From positions 8,865,070 through 8,929,069 of the forward strand of contig NC_064038.1 in assembly GCF_932526225.1 (NCBI RefSeq): DNA of 64,000 nucleotides, in the 5' to 3' direction. Of this stretch, positions 33,257-42,598 are shown piece by piece. A program made the translations under genes and the position numbers. Within the stretch, counting starts at the first letter, position 1. Each line of letters opens with the position of its first letter. The notes below the pieces were generated by a model. The model ran no database searches. It was not told the origin of the DNA and saw nothing but the letters and a program-made list of their open reading frames with translations. The DNA is from Nematostella vectensis. Taxonomy: Eukaryota > Cnidaria > Anthozoa > Actiniaria > Edwardsiidae.

Positions 33257-34442
33257 ACCAAAGGTAAAATATAAGACATTGATAGCTGACCTAGAGTTTG
33301 GAGGCTTACGTGTGCCAGATATAGATGCGATTGTAAAGGCGAGGCAAATACGATGGGCAATTAGGTTAATTGACGACACTGTTAAAACATGGAAGATTAT
33401 TCCTAACATACAGCTAGCCTCAGTTGGTGGCAAGGCAGGGATTGGGGTTAACTTTGATAAAAAAAGATTGCCGGATGATTTCTTGAGATTTTACAATTCA
33501 ATTTTAACCACTTGGTCAGATTGGGGTTGTGTACCTATAATTAGGGAGGATGTTGGAACCACCAAATATATTCAGATTTCAAGTGCCATATTTAATCAAA
33601 CTTCATTAATTAAAAGGGGCTTCACAGTAGTGGCTGATCTAATTGATGGAAATGGTGTTTTCCTATGGGACTACGCAACGTCTAAAGGTTTTAAAGAACA
33701 TGAGTTTTTCCAGTGGTTTTCCCTAATTAAGAGTATTCCGAGTGAATGGAAATCAGTATTAAGGAACCGATCTCTACTCTCTGCTACAAACTGCAAGCGA
33801 GCCTCTGTTATTATTAATGGTGAGTTTGTAGACCTTAATAAAATAAAACACAAATCCATCTATTCTGATATGATAAGCCGTTGTGCAGAATCACCAATAG
33901 CACAAATAAGTATCAGGAATAAGCTAGAGTTAGATGCAGTCTCAGATCTTGAATGGAAAGAAATCTATTTGCGTATATATAAAACTACTAATAACACGTA
34001 TTTGAGGTCTTTCCAGTACAAGATTTTGAATAATATTCTTTATTTAAATGCACAGTTGTATAAATTCAAGCTCGTTGATTCTCCACGCTGCTCACTCTGT
34101 ATGGACCACATAGAAACGATGGTCCATCTATTTGCTGAATGTGTGATAGTTAAGAATTTGTATTTACAGCTAAAAACCACACTGATAAAGTACAATCTAA
34201 CCCTTCCAGACCTTAACCCTAAAAACATCATTTTTGGTTTAGAAAAGTCAGTTAATAAACTTGATACTGCTACTCTTTTTAACTATGTGTATAAGGTGCG
34301 AGGTGGTACTCCATTACTTCAATGCATGCTTGTAAAAATACGTCAGTATGAGTTGATTGAGCGTTTGTGTGCATTGCAAAACAACTCCCTGCAGCTGCAC
34401 CTGGCTAAATGGGACAAATCATATGAGATGATTGAGCTTTAA
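33257..34442 (+). pseudogene. LINE polyprotein remnant: C-terminal region
   Basis: One long open frame (the 387-codon ORF from 33279 with its upstream extension) to TAA at 34440-34442. Carries the GGLRVPDI motif after the RT thumb and a Cys2-His-Cys cluster typical of the end of L1/Tx1-type ORF2. It is separated from the RT only by the inserted transposon. Confidence 0.8.
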
Positions 34443-34587
34443 ATAGATTTCAGTTGAACAATATTAATATATATTTGATTTAGTAAAGTATGTTGCTCAG
34501 TAAATGGGGAAGAGGGGACTTCTGTTTTTGTCTTCTTTGGGGGAGGGGAGGGGGGAGAAAAATCTCCAATAAAAAGTATATAAAAAA

Positions 34588-34620
34588 AAGCAGACAGACA
34601 ACTCGATACTAGATATCACT
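34588..34620 (+). repeat. Host repeat (family H) resumed after the LINE
   Basis: Begins AAGCAGACAGACAACTCG (right target duplication) and continues GATAC, as in the uninterrupted copy at 37019-37045 (AATAAGCCGGTAGACAACCC, GATACC). After about 30 bp it gives way to other repeats. Confidence 0.6.
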
Positions 34621-34634
34621 AGCCTGCCCGGAAC

Positions 34635-34795
34635 ATAGCCGTAGCAGGCCTCGATTTTTTTTTTTTGGGGGGGGAGGGCACTATACAGAAACATTTAGAA
34701 AACTATGGGGGGCACAGCCACGCCCCTACTTGTCATTTTCTTATAATTTTTGAAAGCATTGGCCCCCAGTGGCCCACCCCCTGCTACGGCCCTGC
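34635..34795 (-). repeat. Dispersed repeat family C, inverted copy
   Basis: GGGGGCACAGCCACGCCCCT, TGTCATTTTCTTATAATTTT and GGCCCACCCCCTGCTACGGC, the reverse complement of 36246-36372. Confidence 0.7.
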
Positions 34796-35300
34796 GAAAT
34801 ATGGCTAAGCTCTATGAATTGCCTCCGCTGAAAGAAAGAGGCACAACGACCGTAATGTAAACGAAAACGTACCTCAAAATAAAACTGTTATTAAAAACTA
34901 ACACTTCATCTCCGAGGGGTTGTTGTGGGGGGGGGGGGGGGGGGGGGGGGAGGGGATTTGTCTATTCTTATACACCTATTTCAAATGAGGTTACTTGCGA
35001 GAATTCTTGTGTCGTAACCCGAAGTGGTTCTTGGGCAACGTATTAAATACTGAATTCTAGTCTCTAAGAACTATGGGAATGTTAAGAGACTTAAAGACAA
35101 AAACGTTTTTATTTACGCTTATTTTTGTTTCGTTTATTTGATATCCATGAAGCACTGCGGGTTACAACACATGGATTCTCCGAGTGAGCCTCGCTTATGT
35201 GTATAAGAAGAAACCGGTTGTAGCACTAGCGCTATAATACTTCAGTGTTTAAAAATAAAGTAGAACTAATGTCTAAGGATGCTGGGGGACAGTATTAACA
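34796..35300 (+). repeat. Segmental duplicate, copy 1
   Basis: CGAAATATGGCTAAGCTCT..CATGAAGCACTGCGGGTTAC..GGATTCTCCGAGTGAGCCTC..TTCAGTGTTTAAAA. The same order of landmarks is at 37072-37600, about 2.3 kb away. The copies differ by several indels, including a long G-run near 34925. It belongs to the same host repeat that holds the LINE. Confidence 0.75.
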
Positions 35301-36245
35301 TTAGCGATAGGCTGATATTTTACGATACAAAAATTAAAAAAAAAACTCAATCGATATTTCTAGATATTGTAATCCGAAATCCATTTAAAATAAATGAAAA
35401 TTTAAAAGGCGTCTGGTATAATGCAGCGCTGATCCATTTCCGAAAATATCGTTAATAACTCAAATGAGAAACAAAGTGGAATGAAATACAGAAACAATTA
35501 ATCCTGGGAGGGATCGTTTATGGGTGCAACACCATCTAAGAAAACTAAGCTTAATGAAGACACAGCTTAGTACAAAAAAGAAACAAATCCTTAAGTGCAG
35601 GAAATGGTGGGATCGTACTAGTAACCATTGTTTTGATTTTAACATAATCAAACCATTAGATAGTTATTTTCATAAAGATTACAACACTCAGCTTGCTCGA
35701 AACATAGATTAACACAAGGAATGGATGCTTATCTCTTATTTTCTGGGTTTTCATCTCTGTTAGGTTCCCAACTTTTTAGGTTTGTCTGTGAGGTGAAACT
35801 TGTGTAATGGTAAATTAAATCTTTATGTTAAATAATGGGTGTAAAGAAAAACAACTACAGTTCCTTGTGGTGGAGGGTTTCCATTGTGGTTGGCATACTC
35901 AAAGCCCTGTACTGCATTTGGCATGGCACTGTAAATCTCGAAATATGAGATTTGCCCCTGGAGTATAAGCCTATCCAAGGCGGGTATAACGATTGGGCAC
36001 TTCACAGCTTAGTACAAAAGAAAATAACTATGCAGGAAATGGTTGGACGTTTGAGTGAGTATTTTGTATTGACTTTAATATAATCAAACCATTTAGATAG
36101 TTATTTTCACTAAGCTTTCTCGAAACATAGATTAACACTTTTGCACGCAAAAAACAACAATAAATAACAGAAATGTGCTCACGAGCCAACAATAATGAAA
36201 AAAAAAAAGACCACAAGTGGTGCGTGTATGTCCAAGGCGGGTCTA
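35300..36245. other. Repeat-derived region with no gene
   Basis: AT-rich. CAGGAAATGGTGGGATCG..ATAATCAAACCATTAGATAG at about 35590-35715 recurs at about 36028-36140, so a 110-bp block is duplicated 430 bp apart. Only short spurious ORFs. Confidence 0.5.
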
Positions 36246-36372
36246 GCAGGGCCGTAGCAGGGGGTGGGGCACTGGGGGCACATGCCCCCACCCCCCCCCC
36301 CCCCCCAATATTTTCAAAAATTATAAGGAAATGACCAGTAGGGGCGTGGCTGTGCCCCCCAATATTTTTTAA
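36246..36372 (+). repeat. Dispersed repeat family C (best copy)
   Basis: GCAGGGCCGTAGCAGGGGGT..GGCACTGGGGGCAC, a long C-run, CAATATTTTCAAAAATTATA, AGGAAATGACCAGTAGGGGC and GTGGCTGTGCCCCCCAATAT. The two CCCCCCAATATTTT blocks frame the core. Confidence 0.7.
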
Positions 36373-36469
36373 TGTTTCTAAAACTATTAAGAGCGTAAAG
36401 ATCTTTAGGGAAACAGTGATTCGGTCGTTGATGTAAATTAATAATTTAAATCAACCGTCAGTGGGAAAT

Positions 36470-36735
36470 GTGTTGGTTTCTCAAGAAGGGCAATTATGTC
36501 TTAATAATAAAATTGATGCTCATTCAAATATTTCAAAATATCTTGCATTATATTAAATAAATTTGTTTTATTTTTTCCCGCATAGCCATAGGCACACTCA
36601 TTCGAAGCATGGCTATGCGGGCAAAAAGTAAACAAATTTATTTAGTATAATGCAAGATAATGTGAAATATTTAAAAGAGCTTCAATTTTATTTATTAAGA
36701 CATAATAGCCCTTCTTGAGAAACAAACACATTACC
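36470..36735. mobile_element. Palindromic foldback element, about 265 bp
   Basis: The left arm GTTTCTCAAGAAGGGCAATTATGTCT-like sequence (from about 36475) through ATCTTGCATTATATTAAATA is mirrored by the right arm ending TTCTTGAGAAACAAAC (to about 36727). The centre is CCGCATAGCCAT..ATGGCTATGCGG. The right arm continues into the family H repeat. Confidence 0.75.
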
Positions 36736-37060
36736 CACTAGGAAATATCACAGAGAAAACAGTTAGATTGTTAAAAGGTTTGCACGCAAATAAAGCAATA
36801 TTCAAGTGCAGGAAATAACGGAATCGAGGGACCATCAAATCACTAGAAACATTCACAGCTAGGCGAATCAACACCTGCCTCACTAGAGAATAAAAATGCA
36901 AAGGAAAACTAAGTTCATTGCTCTAAAAATGGATAAGCAATTTCAAAAGCTGACAAACCGAATGCAGGAAATGATAGAATATCGTAATCAAGTGAGCATT
37001 GTATTCCTTCTTATCCATTCTAATAAGCCGGTAGACAACCCGATACCTTCCCAACAAAAC
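36700..37060 (+). repeat. Host repeat (family H), uninterrupted reference copy
   Basis: Contains GCAATATTCAAGTGCAGGAA at about 36799, the empty site matching the 9-bp target of the foldback element, and further right the LINE target (AAGCCGGTAGACAACCCG). It is the internal control for both insertions. Confidence 0.75.
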
Positions 37061-37071
37061 ACTAAGCCTGC

Positions 37072-37600
37072 TCGAAATGTGGCTAAGCTCTTTCGCACGA
37101 AATATGAAGTTGCCTCCACAGAAGAAAGGACGGGAGGCATAAACAAAATAAAAGATAATAAATTTGAATTGTCGACCTTTGGGTAAGGCGTAATGTATAC
37201 GAATAACCTAAAACAGAGAACTGTCACTTAAAACCAACCCCTCCGGTGGGGGGTGGGGACATTTGTCTATTCGTACACTCATATTTCTTGTGTCGTAGCC
37301 CGCACTGGTTCGTGGGTAGTAAGGTACAAATGAAGAACTCTAGTCTCTAAAAGCTGTGTGGATGTTAAGAGACACAAAAAAATGCGACAGCATTTTAAAC
37401 ATGAATTTGTTTTAATTTACGCTTATTTTTGTTTCATTTATTTCATACCCATGAAGCACTGCGGGCTACAACACATGGATTCTCCGAGTGAGCCTCGCTT
37501 GAAATATGTGAAATATGTAAGAAAGCGGTTGTAGCACTAGCGTACAATACTTCAGTGTTTAAAACTAAAGTAGGACTTATGTCGAGAGATGCTGGATAAC
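37072..37600 (+). repeat. Segmental duplicate, copy 2
   Basis: Matches 34796-35300 (AATGTGGCTAAGCTCTTTCG, CATGAAGCACTGCGGGCTAC, GGATTCTCCGAGTGAGCCTC). Confidence 0.75.
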
Positions 37601-39112
37601 ATTATTGTCGTATCCTGTGCTTTGTTTTATATGGCATAAAAAGCTTAACCAAAAAACACGTTCCGACACTCCTGCCAGCCTCACCTACGATCAAAACGTC
37701 ATACAAGAGAAAGGTAAGAATATTATACCAGGGAGGCTTATATTTGCCGTCACCGAAATTGTGCTGGTCTATGGTAGATTCGTGGTCGAGGTCGATTTTG
37801 GTCGAACAGGCGAAACCAACTTCATCTTGGGCCTGAAAAGATGTTTTATTCCTTCCATTTTGAGATAACTGTTTAATTTTCTGTAAATGTTAATAAATTC
37901 ACATATCCTCAACATTGTTCTTCTACAAAGCAATATTCGTATAAAATAGGTTTTTGTTATAATAAGGAAGTTCAATCTTTCTAGGATTTTCGGGCCGGAA
38001 AGTCGCTTTTTTTAAATTACTCTTTTTGCTCGCTCTTTTTTCACCTTTCCCGCAAGCGCTTCCACACCTCCTTGAAATGAGAAGGCATCGTGTTACAGAA
38101 ATATTGCAGTAACTCTTATGTTGTTCCAGAGCCTCCAAAATATCAAAAGTCCGGATACGTCCAACAATTTTTACTTACTTGACCGCCACATGCGCATTTT
38201 TTTATACGGGTCACTATCGGTTGTTTTGAAACATTGTTATGGTTTATAATATTGTTTTTTACTCTTTTTTTTTGCTTTATTTGATATTCAAAATTTTTTT
38301 CCCTCTATACAGAAATCCTCTTGAAACAAGCTTAAGCAAACTTCAAAGGCAGCACTACATCTGTCTGAAGGTAAGCGCGCCCCGCAAGGGTTCACTTATC
38401 ACGATATCTTATCTTATCAAGCACAATTTCTAAACACATCCCCAACGACTTGTGAAGAAATATTTTCTCTTTTCGCGTCTGTGTTAAAAAACGTCAATAG
38501 GCATTTTAAAAATTGTATGGATAAAAAGAAAGGTCGCTCTTTAGCTAAAAGCTATTGGATCACGATAACTCCAGGCCCGTTCCCAGGGGGGGGGGGGTCC
38601 ACTTTCGGTTTCTCAATAGACGTGCTATTTGTAGACAAAACTATAAAGCATAAGCTAAGATTTCCTTGTTTGTCATTAATCCATAAGTAAGGCTTGAATT
38701 AGTAGCCAAATCCGACAATCTCCCGTGGAGATATTGCAAAGGCAAAAAAATTCCTTTTTGTTCTTTCGGGGGTGGTCAGATTTTGATCAGAAAACTCACT
38801 CCCCTCCCCCCAGAAAAATTAGATCCACTTTTTCGGACTTCGCCCCCCCCCCCCCAAGAACAATCCTGGACACGGGTCTGAACTCCCATCTCGTCTTCTG
38901 TCTTCGGTCAAATTCTTCTTTATACGGCAGCTGGAGTAACTGTGGAAAAAAGCATAATGAATATAAAAAAGAGGTCTTACCGACTATGCTGATGTCACTA
39001 TGTTTATTCATTCCATTTCATACATTTCGTTTTTACGATACTTTTTGGCGTTTTTTGTTTTCTAATTTTTAAAAGAAAGACTAAAGAACTGTTTGTTCTC
39101 TACCCCCACCAG
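37601..39112. other. 5' flank of the GPCR gene
   Basis: An 87-codon ORF at 37605-37868 has no recognised domain. The stretch contains a candidate 5'-UTR exon (38313-38370) and C-rich low-complexity runs near 38585 and 38845. Confidence 0.4.
38313..38370 (+). other. Candidate 5'-UTR exon of the GPCR gene
   Basis: Bounded by CTCTATACAG and by GTAAGC, same strand and 740 bp before the coding exon, whose own ATG sits directly on an acceptor (CCCCCACCAG). An upstream non-coding exon is therefore expected, and this is the best candidate. Confidence 0.35.
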
Positions 39113-40099
39113 ATGGATTCTACTGTCGACAATTTCACGCAAGGCGGAAATCTCAGTGCAGGACGAGCCTACGTCCTCACCCCACTAGACACTGGAACAA
39201 AAATAACTCTGACCACAATAACTTGTACTATCGGTGTCCTAGCGGCCATAAGCAACGCCATCATCATCTACTTCACAGTGACAGCACTTAGACGCCCGAG
39301 AGTGCTAGCCTTCAATCGCTCACACACCGCCTACTTTGTTATGAGTCTCGCCTGCTCTGATCTCTGCGCAAGTGGGATGACTATACCTGTTTATAATGCT
39401 GCTGAATTGTGGATAGACTTTGTAAACACAGACTTTATGTGTACAGTAGTGAGAGTACTCAACATTGCGTTTCCAATTATCACAATTAACAATCTTATCG
39501 TAATTTCAGTAGAGCGATATCTTTGCATGTTCCACCCGTTCTATATTCCATCCAGGCGAGTCGTGAAGGGTTTGATAGTTGGGGCGTGGGTAGCAGGTTT
39601 GGGAACAACTCTAGTCTTAACAGGAACCTACAAGCTAATCCCAAAAGCAGTTGGCGAAAATCACTTCTATCTTAAATGTTTATACGACACCACTGACCCC
39701 ACCGCCAAGGCTCAAGTTATTGCATTCGTTTTATTGCAGTTTTTACTCCCTTTCATAGGTCTCGCTATCGTTAATATACGCATAACGAAATTCCTCAACA
39801 AGAGAAATCGCGTATCTCCCGAGGAGACCGGTTCAAACCTGAAGTCCGATGACTGGAGGTTAAAGAATTCTCGAATGTTCGTCACTATTGTTGCTACATT
39901 TATTGTCCCATATTTTCCGTGGTTCGTGTACACAGCAGTCAATGCTAACATCACCATTGCAGCCTACGAAGAGTTGGTTTTTCGGCATTGTTTTTCCATA
40001 ATTGCGTTTGCCAATTGTCTAGTTAACCCAATTATTTATTTTCTTTTTTCTAAGGAATTTCGCAACAGGCTTTCCCGTGCTCTAAAGTTTATAGGTTGA
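39113..40099 (+). CDS. Rhodopsin-like (class A) G-protein-coupled receptor
   Basis: 328 residues in one coding exon; the ATG lies directly after an acceptor (ACCCCCACCAG). Seven TM helices can be placed. TM1 has ISNAIIIYF (Asn1.50) and TM2 has SLACSD (Asp2.50). TM3 starts with a Cys (FMCTVV) and ends in ERY; TM4 has Trp (GAWVAG). A second Cys (YLKCLYD) in loop 2 forms the usual disulfide with TM3. TM5 has Pro (FLLPFIG), TM6 has VPYFPWF, and TM7 ends NPIIYFLFSKEF. TM6 lacks the usual Cys-Trp of CWxP but keeps the Pro. An N-glycosylation site (NFT) lies near the N-terminus. The pattern suits a peptide- or amine-type receptor coupled to G proteins at the cell surface. The ligand is not predictable; anthozoans have large lineage-specific sets of such single-exon receptors. 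Confidence 0.92.
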   Translation: MDSTVDNFTQGGNLSAGRAYVLTPLDTGTKITLTTITCTIGVLAAISNAIIIYFTVTALRRPRVLAFNRSHTAYFVMSLACSDLCASGMTIPVYNAAELWIDFVNTDFMCTVVRVLNIAFPIITINNLIVISVERYLCMFHPFYIPSRRVVKGLIVGAWVAGLGTTLVLTGTYKLIPKAVGENHFYLKCLYDTTDPTAKAQVIAFVLLQFLLPFIGLAIVNIRITKFLNKRNRVSPEETGSNLKSDDWRLKNSRMFVTIVATFIVPYFPWFVYTAVNANITIAAYEELVFRHCFSIIAFANCLVNPIIYFLFSKEFRNRLSRALKFIG

Positions 40100-40465
40100 A
40101 AAAAAAAAAACATATAAGGGATTTCGTAAAGTCAAAAAATAAATCAAAAACAACAAGAAAAACAGGCAAAATTCGGAAATGAGTCACGGAAAACTTTCTT
40201 CTTTTTGTTAACTAGACCCTGTGCACAGGGTTGACTGGGATACCTGAGATCTGCAATTTGTTTTGGGTAAGAAGGAATCTCTTGAGGTGGGGGTGGACAC
40301 CCAAAGTGAGCTGTCACGCGGGAAATTATCGCAGGGTGTCGGGGCTACGCTACTGCTTGTCACGCGGGAAATTAATACTAGGTGATGGGTTTCGCTATTT
40401 TTATAACTCTAGCATTTCAATCAATTTACCGCCAACTTATGCCGGGAGTTATTGATGCGATTTGT

Positions 40466-40948
40466 TTAGTTATGAGTCAACGGGAATTGGCCCCTCCCCA
40501 ATTGTAGGCGGGTCCATATTGTTTTCAAGATATTCGTAAATCGAGCACCTATGCCCGTCCCGTATTCATCAACCACCAGTAGAAAGTTGGTTTTGACTTC
40601 GGGAGCAGGTAACTCTAGGTATCGTATAGGTCTAATGAAATTCTGGTATAGCCAGAATTGGTATAAAGGAAACAAGTGCAAAAATGATTTGAATGTTGTC
40701 AATCATTCTGGTCACGCAGGAAGATTGTCATGAACACTAGCACGGCAAGCATGAAGTGCGTTACCTCCGAAGTGAACAATAATCGCATAATCATTATGTA
40801 GGTCTCGGCAAGTCCAAGAGTAACCCACTGGCATGCCTGCGTTGGAAGGCGGTCCTTCGAACAACCATTGGCTGAGAACCTTTATCCAAACGAAACGAAA
40901 CGTTTTTCGGGTTGTCAGTGAAGGTCTCTCGTTTGGGCTTGCCGTCAT
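40466..40948 (-). pseudogene. Possible decayed SGNH-hydrolase-like ORF (mobile-element origin?)
   Basis: Two consecutive minus-strand frames (40948-40712 and 40702-40466) read ..DYAIIVHFGGNALHACRASV.. and ..LHLFPLYQFWLYQNFIRPIR... The order IxHxGGN(D/A), then FP..xxW..xIxPR, is like the SGNH-type domain found in some retroelement-related animal proteins. One stop separates the halves and the usual Asp after GGN is Ala. Weak evidence. Confidence 0.3.
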
Positions 40949-42339
40949 TAGAAAGCATTAAAAAGGGATACGGTAATACCCATCTTCATCTTAAAATTAC
41001 TTGTGTAAAGTAGCGTTTGTAACAGCGACCAAGTAAACCCGGTACCGTCCCCACATCTCGTCTCCTGTCGTTTGTAACAGAGCCTTATTGTATCACGGGC
41101 AAACCAGACAAAATGTTCATGTATCGAATATTATTTTTAATTTGTTCACCGAATATATCTCTAATTAAGCCAATTTCTTGAAGTTGTTGTCATATATTGA
41201 TCTGGTTTCGTTTTAGCCGTGATTCATAACAGTTTAGGCGATTTTCCACCCTCATCTCGGTTCACCCCCTCCCCACTCGAAACAAAATACAACAGGGTAG
41301 AAAGCTCCACGCCCTGGCAAACACAACTTCCACTCTTCGAGGCAACTTTTTCGGCAAAAACGGACCAAAATCCTATATGCCATAGAAGAATAATTTCTAA
41401 ACACATCTATCCAAGAAAATAGTCCAAAAGCCAGAATAACCCTGCAATTTTTTCGCTGCTAAGTCGAAATTTATCGTTCTTCCAGGGTGCTGGCAAACAG
41501 TCGGTTCACTAAGCGCGGTCGGGGCCTGGACACAATACAGAATACAATCGTCTCAGCGGTTGCCATGGCATTGCATTGTTTTTTTTATTGGACCTATTAG
41601 TGGAGTGGGGTGGTTCTTCCAAACCCTCCCCCTGGCTTCAGGCCTGGCTACATAGTGTCTGCGAATTCTCTATTTTCTTGTACTCTCTCTGTAGCTTTAT
41701 TTGTTTATCTATGTAAATGGAGTGACATTTTTGTATCTAAAATGATCTTTGATGATATAAATAGATTAAGGTTTTTACAGTAGTTTATATACCACAAGAG
41801 TATTAGAGAGACCTGTATTAAAAACCCATGTTATTACTGTTTCCATAACAGCACTGGGCGGGTGGCTACACATAATAATACAAAATGATATCTAAATTGT
41901 GTGCATAACGTCATCTAAAAAATAGTTCATAAAAATGAAAATGCTGTATTCAATCAAAGCATTATAGAATAGGGAATATGTTTCTAACATTCTAATATCA
42001 ACATTATCATGCAAAATGGGCTCCATCATGCTAGATTATATGCACTTTATATGATAGAATTTTTCAGTGCACTCTCAGAAGTATTTTGTGCAACAAAAAT
42101 ATTAGGGAGGTCCCTACCTCATTGTCTAAACTAGAGTGACAGTGCTGAATAACGTATGCGCATGCGCGTGTTCTGGCGAAAACAAGCACAATAGTAGTGT
42201 TGAAACGTTCGAGTAAAGGTACGAAAGGCTGACAGTCGCTGTCTTGACTAACTGTACAGCACTAAAATCATACTGTACACAAGCTCCCTGTGCCCAACCC
42301 TGGGCCTTGTTATATTGAGCTGGAAATTGTCGCAGAGCC

Positions 42340-42450
42340 GCAGCAGGTCACGTAGTAAGATTGGGGGGGGGGGGGGGGGGGGGGCACAATACAGAAAATA
42401 TTGGGGGGCCTTGCCATACCCTTTCTGGTCATTTTCTTATACATTTTGAA
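42340..42450 (-). repeat. Dispersed repeat family C copy with long G-run
   Basis: GCCGCAGCAGGTCACGTAG, a 22-base G-run, CACAATACAGAAAATATTGG, then CCCTTTCTGGTCATTTTCTT. Confidence 0.55.
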
Positions 42451-42497
42451 AATACGGCCTTGGTTCGTCATAGTACACTGTAAAAGCTAGACGATAC

Positions 42498-42598
42498 CTT
42501 TCTGGCAATGTATCACGAAAGATCCTGGCCCGCACTTGCATACGTCATGGTCTGATGGCTTACATCTTCCGCCATTCAGGCAAGGTGCAAAAGTGCGA
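42498..42598 (-). CDS. Isolated EGF-like domain exon
   Basis: 101-nt minus-strand exon between acceptor CTATCTTAACAG and donor GTATCG. It encodes RTFAPCLNGGRCKPSDHDVC + KCGPGSFVIHCQK, matching the EGF pattern PC.NGG.C....C.CGPG....C. It starts in phase 2 and ends in phase 1. No neighbouring exon was found, so the rest of the gene (or the parent of a dead copy) is unknown. EGF modules are extracellular protein-binding folds with three disulfides; six Cys are expected and five are visible here (the first would be in the preceding exon). Confidence 0.5.

Larger units (their letters stand above)
27356..34587 (+). mobile_element. 5'-truncated, decayed LINE (L1/Tx1-like) split by a DNA transposon
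   Basis: Two parts, 27356-29613 and 33230-34587. The first begins inside the AP-endonuclease (FLLANLYA..IIIGGDLNFF..FTWSGKS..RRLDYFLIS). It goes on through a linker into reverse transcriptase: PDQYAFVKDRNIDEAI, ADFEKAFDSINH, GVKQGDPLAPYLFIL and the catalytic FADDATFF near 29190. The second part holds the C-terminal region (EFGGLRVPDIDAIVKARQIRW) and a Cys-His cluster (CSLCMDHIETMVHLFAEC). Several frameshifts and stops (near 27840, 28673, 28880 and 29486) make it inactive. The ends AAGCAGGCAGAGAACTCG and AAGCAGACAGACAACTCG form an 18-bp target duplication with two changes. The 3' end is A-rich (TAAAAAAAA). The clade is judged from motif style only. Confidence 0.85.
40100..42497. other. Intergenic region with one decayed ORF and a family C repeat
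   Basis: Contains the possible SGNH-like relic at 40466-40948, otherwise single-copy sequence without convincing exons. The 3' end of the GPCR should lie shortly after 40099. Confidence 0.45.
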
